Part shown: positions 63,568 through 64,000 of the stretch, piece by piece
Layout of the letters: the number at the start of each line of letters is the position of its first letter
Numbering within the stretch: position 1 is the stretch's first letter
NCBI RefSeq assembly: GCF_006438875.1
Contig: NZ_RCZH01000003.1
Span: forward strand, 62,937-126,936
DNA from: Flavobacterium pectinovorum
GTDB taxonomy: Bacteria > Bacteroidota > Bacteroidia > Flavobacteriales > Flavobacteriaceae
Length of the DNA stretch: 64,000 nucleotides
Direction: 5' to 3'
Notes under the pieces: model-generated
Seen by the model: the letters and a program-made list of their open reading frames with translations, nothing else
The model's database searches: none
What the model was told of the DNA's origin: nothing
Position numbers and translations under genes: made by a program

Positions 63568-64000
63568 TTAAACAATTTTAATATCGTATTTATCTAAAAG
63601 CCCAACAATTCCGTCATTTGAAAATTGCGCTTTTCTCATCGGATTAAATTCCGGATCAATTTTGTAATTGTATGCGGTTTTAAAATTAACCGCTGCCAAT
63701 TGTGTATCATTAAAAATTGCTCCTTCCAGATTACAATTGTCAAAAACCGAACTTGTTAAGTTGGTTCCTATAAAAGTAACTTCTCTTACAGAACAATTGA
63801 CAAACTTGGTTTTGGGCATTTTTTTATTCGAAAAAACAGCGTAATCCAAAGTGCTTTCCTCAAAATAAACCTGAAATAGAAAATCGTCACATTCGTTAAA
63901 AGCGATTCCAAGAAGTTTACAATTTTTAAAAGTAACATTCTTCAAACTGGTACTAAATAAACTCGTCATTGACAAATTACAGTCAATAAATTCGCAATCT
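63568..64000 (-). CDS. Pentapeptide-repeat protein, 5' end outside the window
   Basis: The minus-strand frame is open through to the window end (codons above 63975 read DCEFIDCNLS), so the true start lies beyond it. The visible product has A(D/N)LxX-type pentapeptide repeats (NVTFKNCKLLGIAFNECD, STLDYAVFSNK, SSVFDNCNLEGAIFNDTQLA), which form a right-handed beta-helix. Some relatives mimic DNA or protect gyrase, but most have no known role. Ends normally at 63568. Confidence 0.85.
   Translation of the reverse strand, partial: DCEFIDCNLSMTSLFSTSLKNVTFKNCKLLGIAFNECDDFLFQVYFEESTLDYAVFSNKKMPKTKFVNCSVREVTFIGTNLTSSVFDNCNLEGAIFNDTQLAAVNFKTAYNYKIDPEFNPMRKAQFSNDGIVGLLDKYDIKIV

Noticed and set aside
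1..64000. tRNA, rRNA, prophage, insertion sequences, integrases
   Set aside because: Looked for by eye and not found; absence of tRNAs is not proven without a dedicated scan such as tRNAscan-SE.

Overview
The window is a chromosomal segment from a member of the Bacteroidota, very probably Flavobacterium or a close flavobacterial relative. Evidence: AT-rich DNA, SusC/SusD outer-membrane pairs, lipoproteins with the short Bacteroidota lipobox, promoters of the TTG-N19-21-TAnnTTTG type instead of sigma70 boxes, no Shine-Dalgarno sequences, and many families typical of flavobacteria (TIGR02757, short SerA, YaiO-type barrels, carboxypeptidase-regulatory-domain proteins). I saw no tRNA, rRNA, CRISPR array, prophage or insertion sequence.

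Layout. 1-8.9 kb: a polysaccharide utilisation locus (SusC, SusD, a PKD lipoprotein with a duplicated binding module, two GH16 glucanases), best read as laminarin or mixed-linkage beta-glucan use. 9-16.5 kb: an ECF sigma factor followed by a 47-residue protein, a TPR protein, endonuclease III without iron-sulfur ligands, a Bcp peroxiredoxin behind a nine-unit heptamer repeat, a large conserved protein of unclear function, a metallo-beta-lactamase-fold hydrolase with a TTG start, and small envelope proteins. 16.6-25 kb: a HigBA-like pair whose toxin is frameshifted, an esterase, a dihydroorotase-like protein lacking its HxH metal ligands, a BatA/VWA protein, a secreted lactonase-like propeller and a DEAD-box-type helicase with DEFD in motif II.

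25.2-31.5 kb is the most interesting block: five tightly packed minus-strand genes (HEAT-repeat membrane protein, processive family 2 glycosyltransferase, TPR/YaiO outer-membrane barrel, secreted DUF4838 glycosidase-like protein, and a stand-alone receiver domain with Thr where the phosphoacceptor Asp should be). Its parts parallel synthase-dependent exopolysaccharide systems (Pga, Bcs, Pel), but the combination is not one of those and may be an undescribed polysaccharide export system.

31.6-45.8 kb: housekeeping genes (TIGR02757, a LolD-like ATPase, serA, serC, a LuxC-type acyl-CoA reductase, a dicluster ferredoxin, a TonB-dependent receptor, ychF) mixed with small membrane proteins. 46-64 kb: TIGR02117, YihY, FMN reductase, two tandem transglutaminase-like paralogues, pncB, topoisomerase IV (parE and parC separated by an NHL-repeat lipoprotein gene), a cNMP/CBS/DUF294 signalling protein coupled to a DnaQ-like exonuclease, small proteins, and a pentapeptide-repeat gene cut by the window end.

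Intergenic regions carry several dispersed palindromic families. One, present three times (about 32.4, 37.4 and 62.2 kb), keeps a base-paired stem while its sequence changes, which points to a structured RNA or a MITE-like element.
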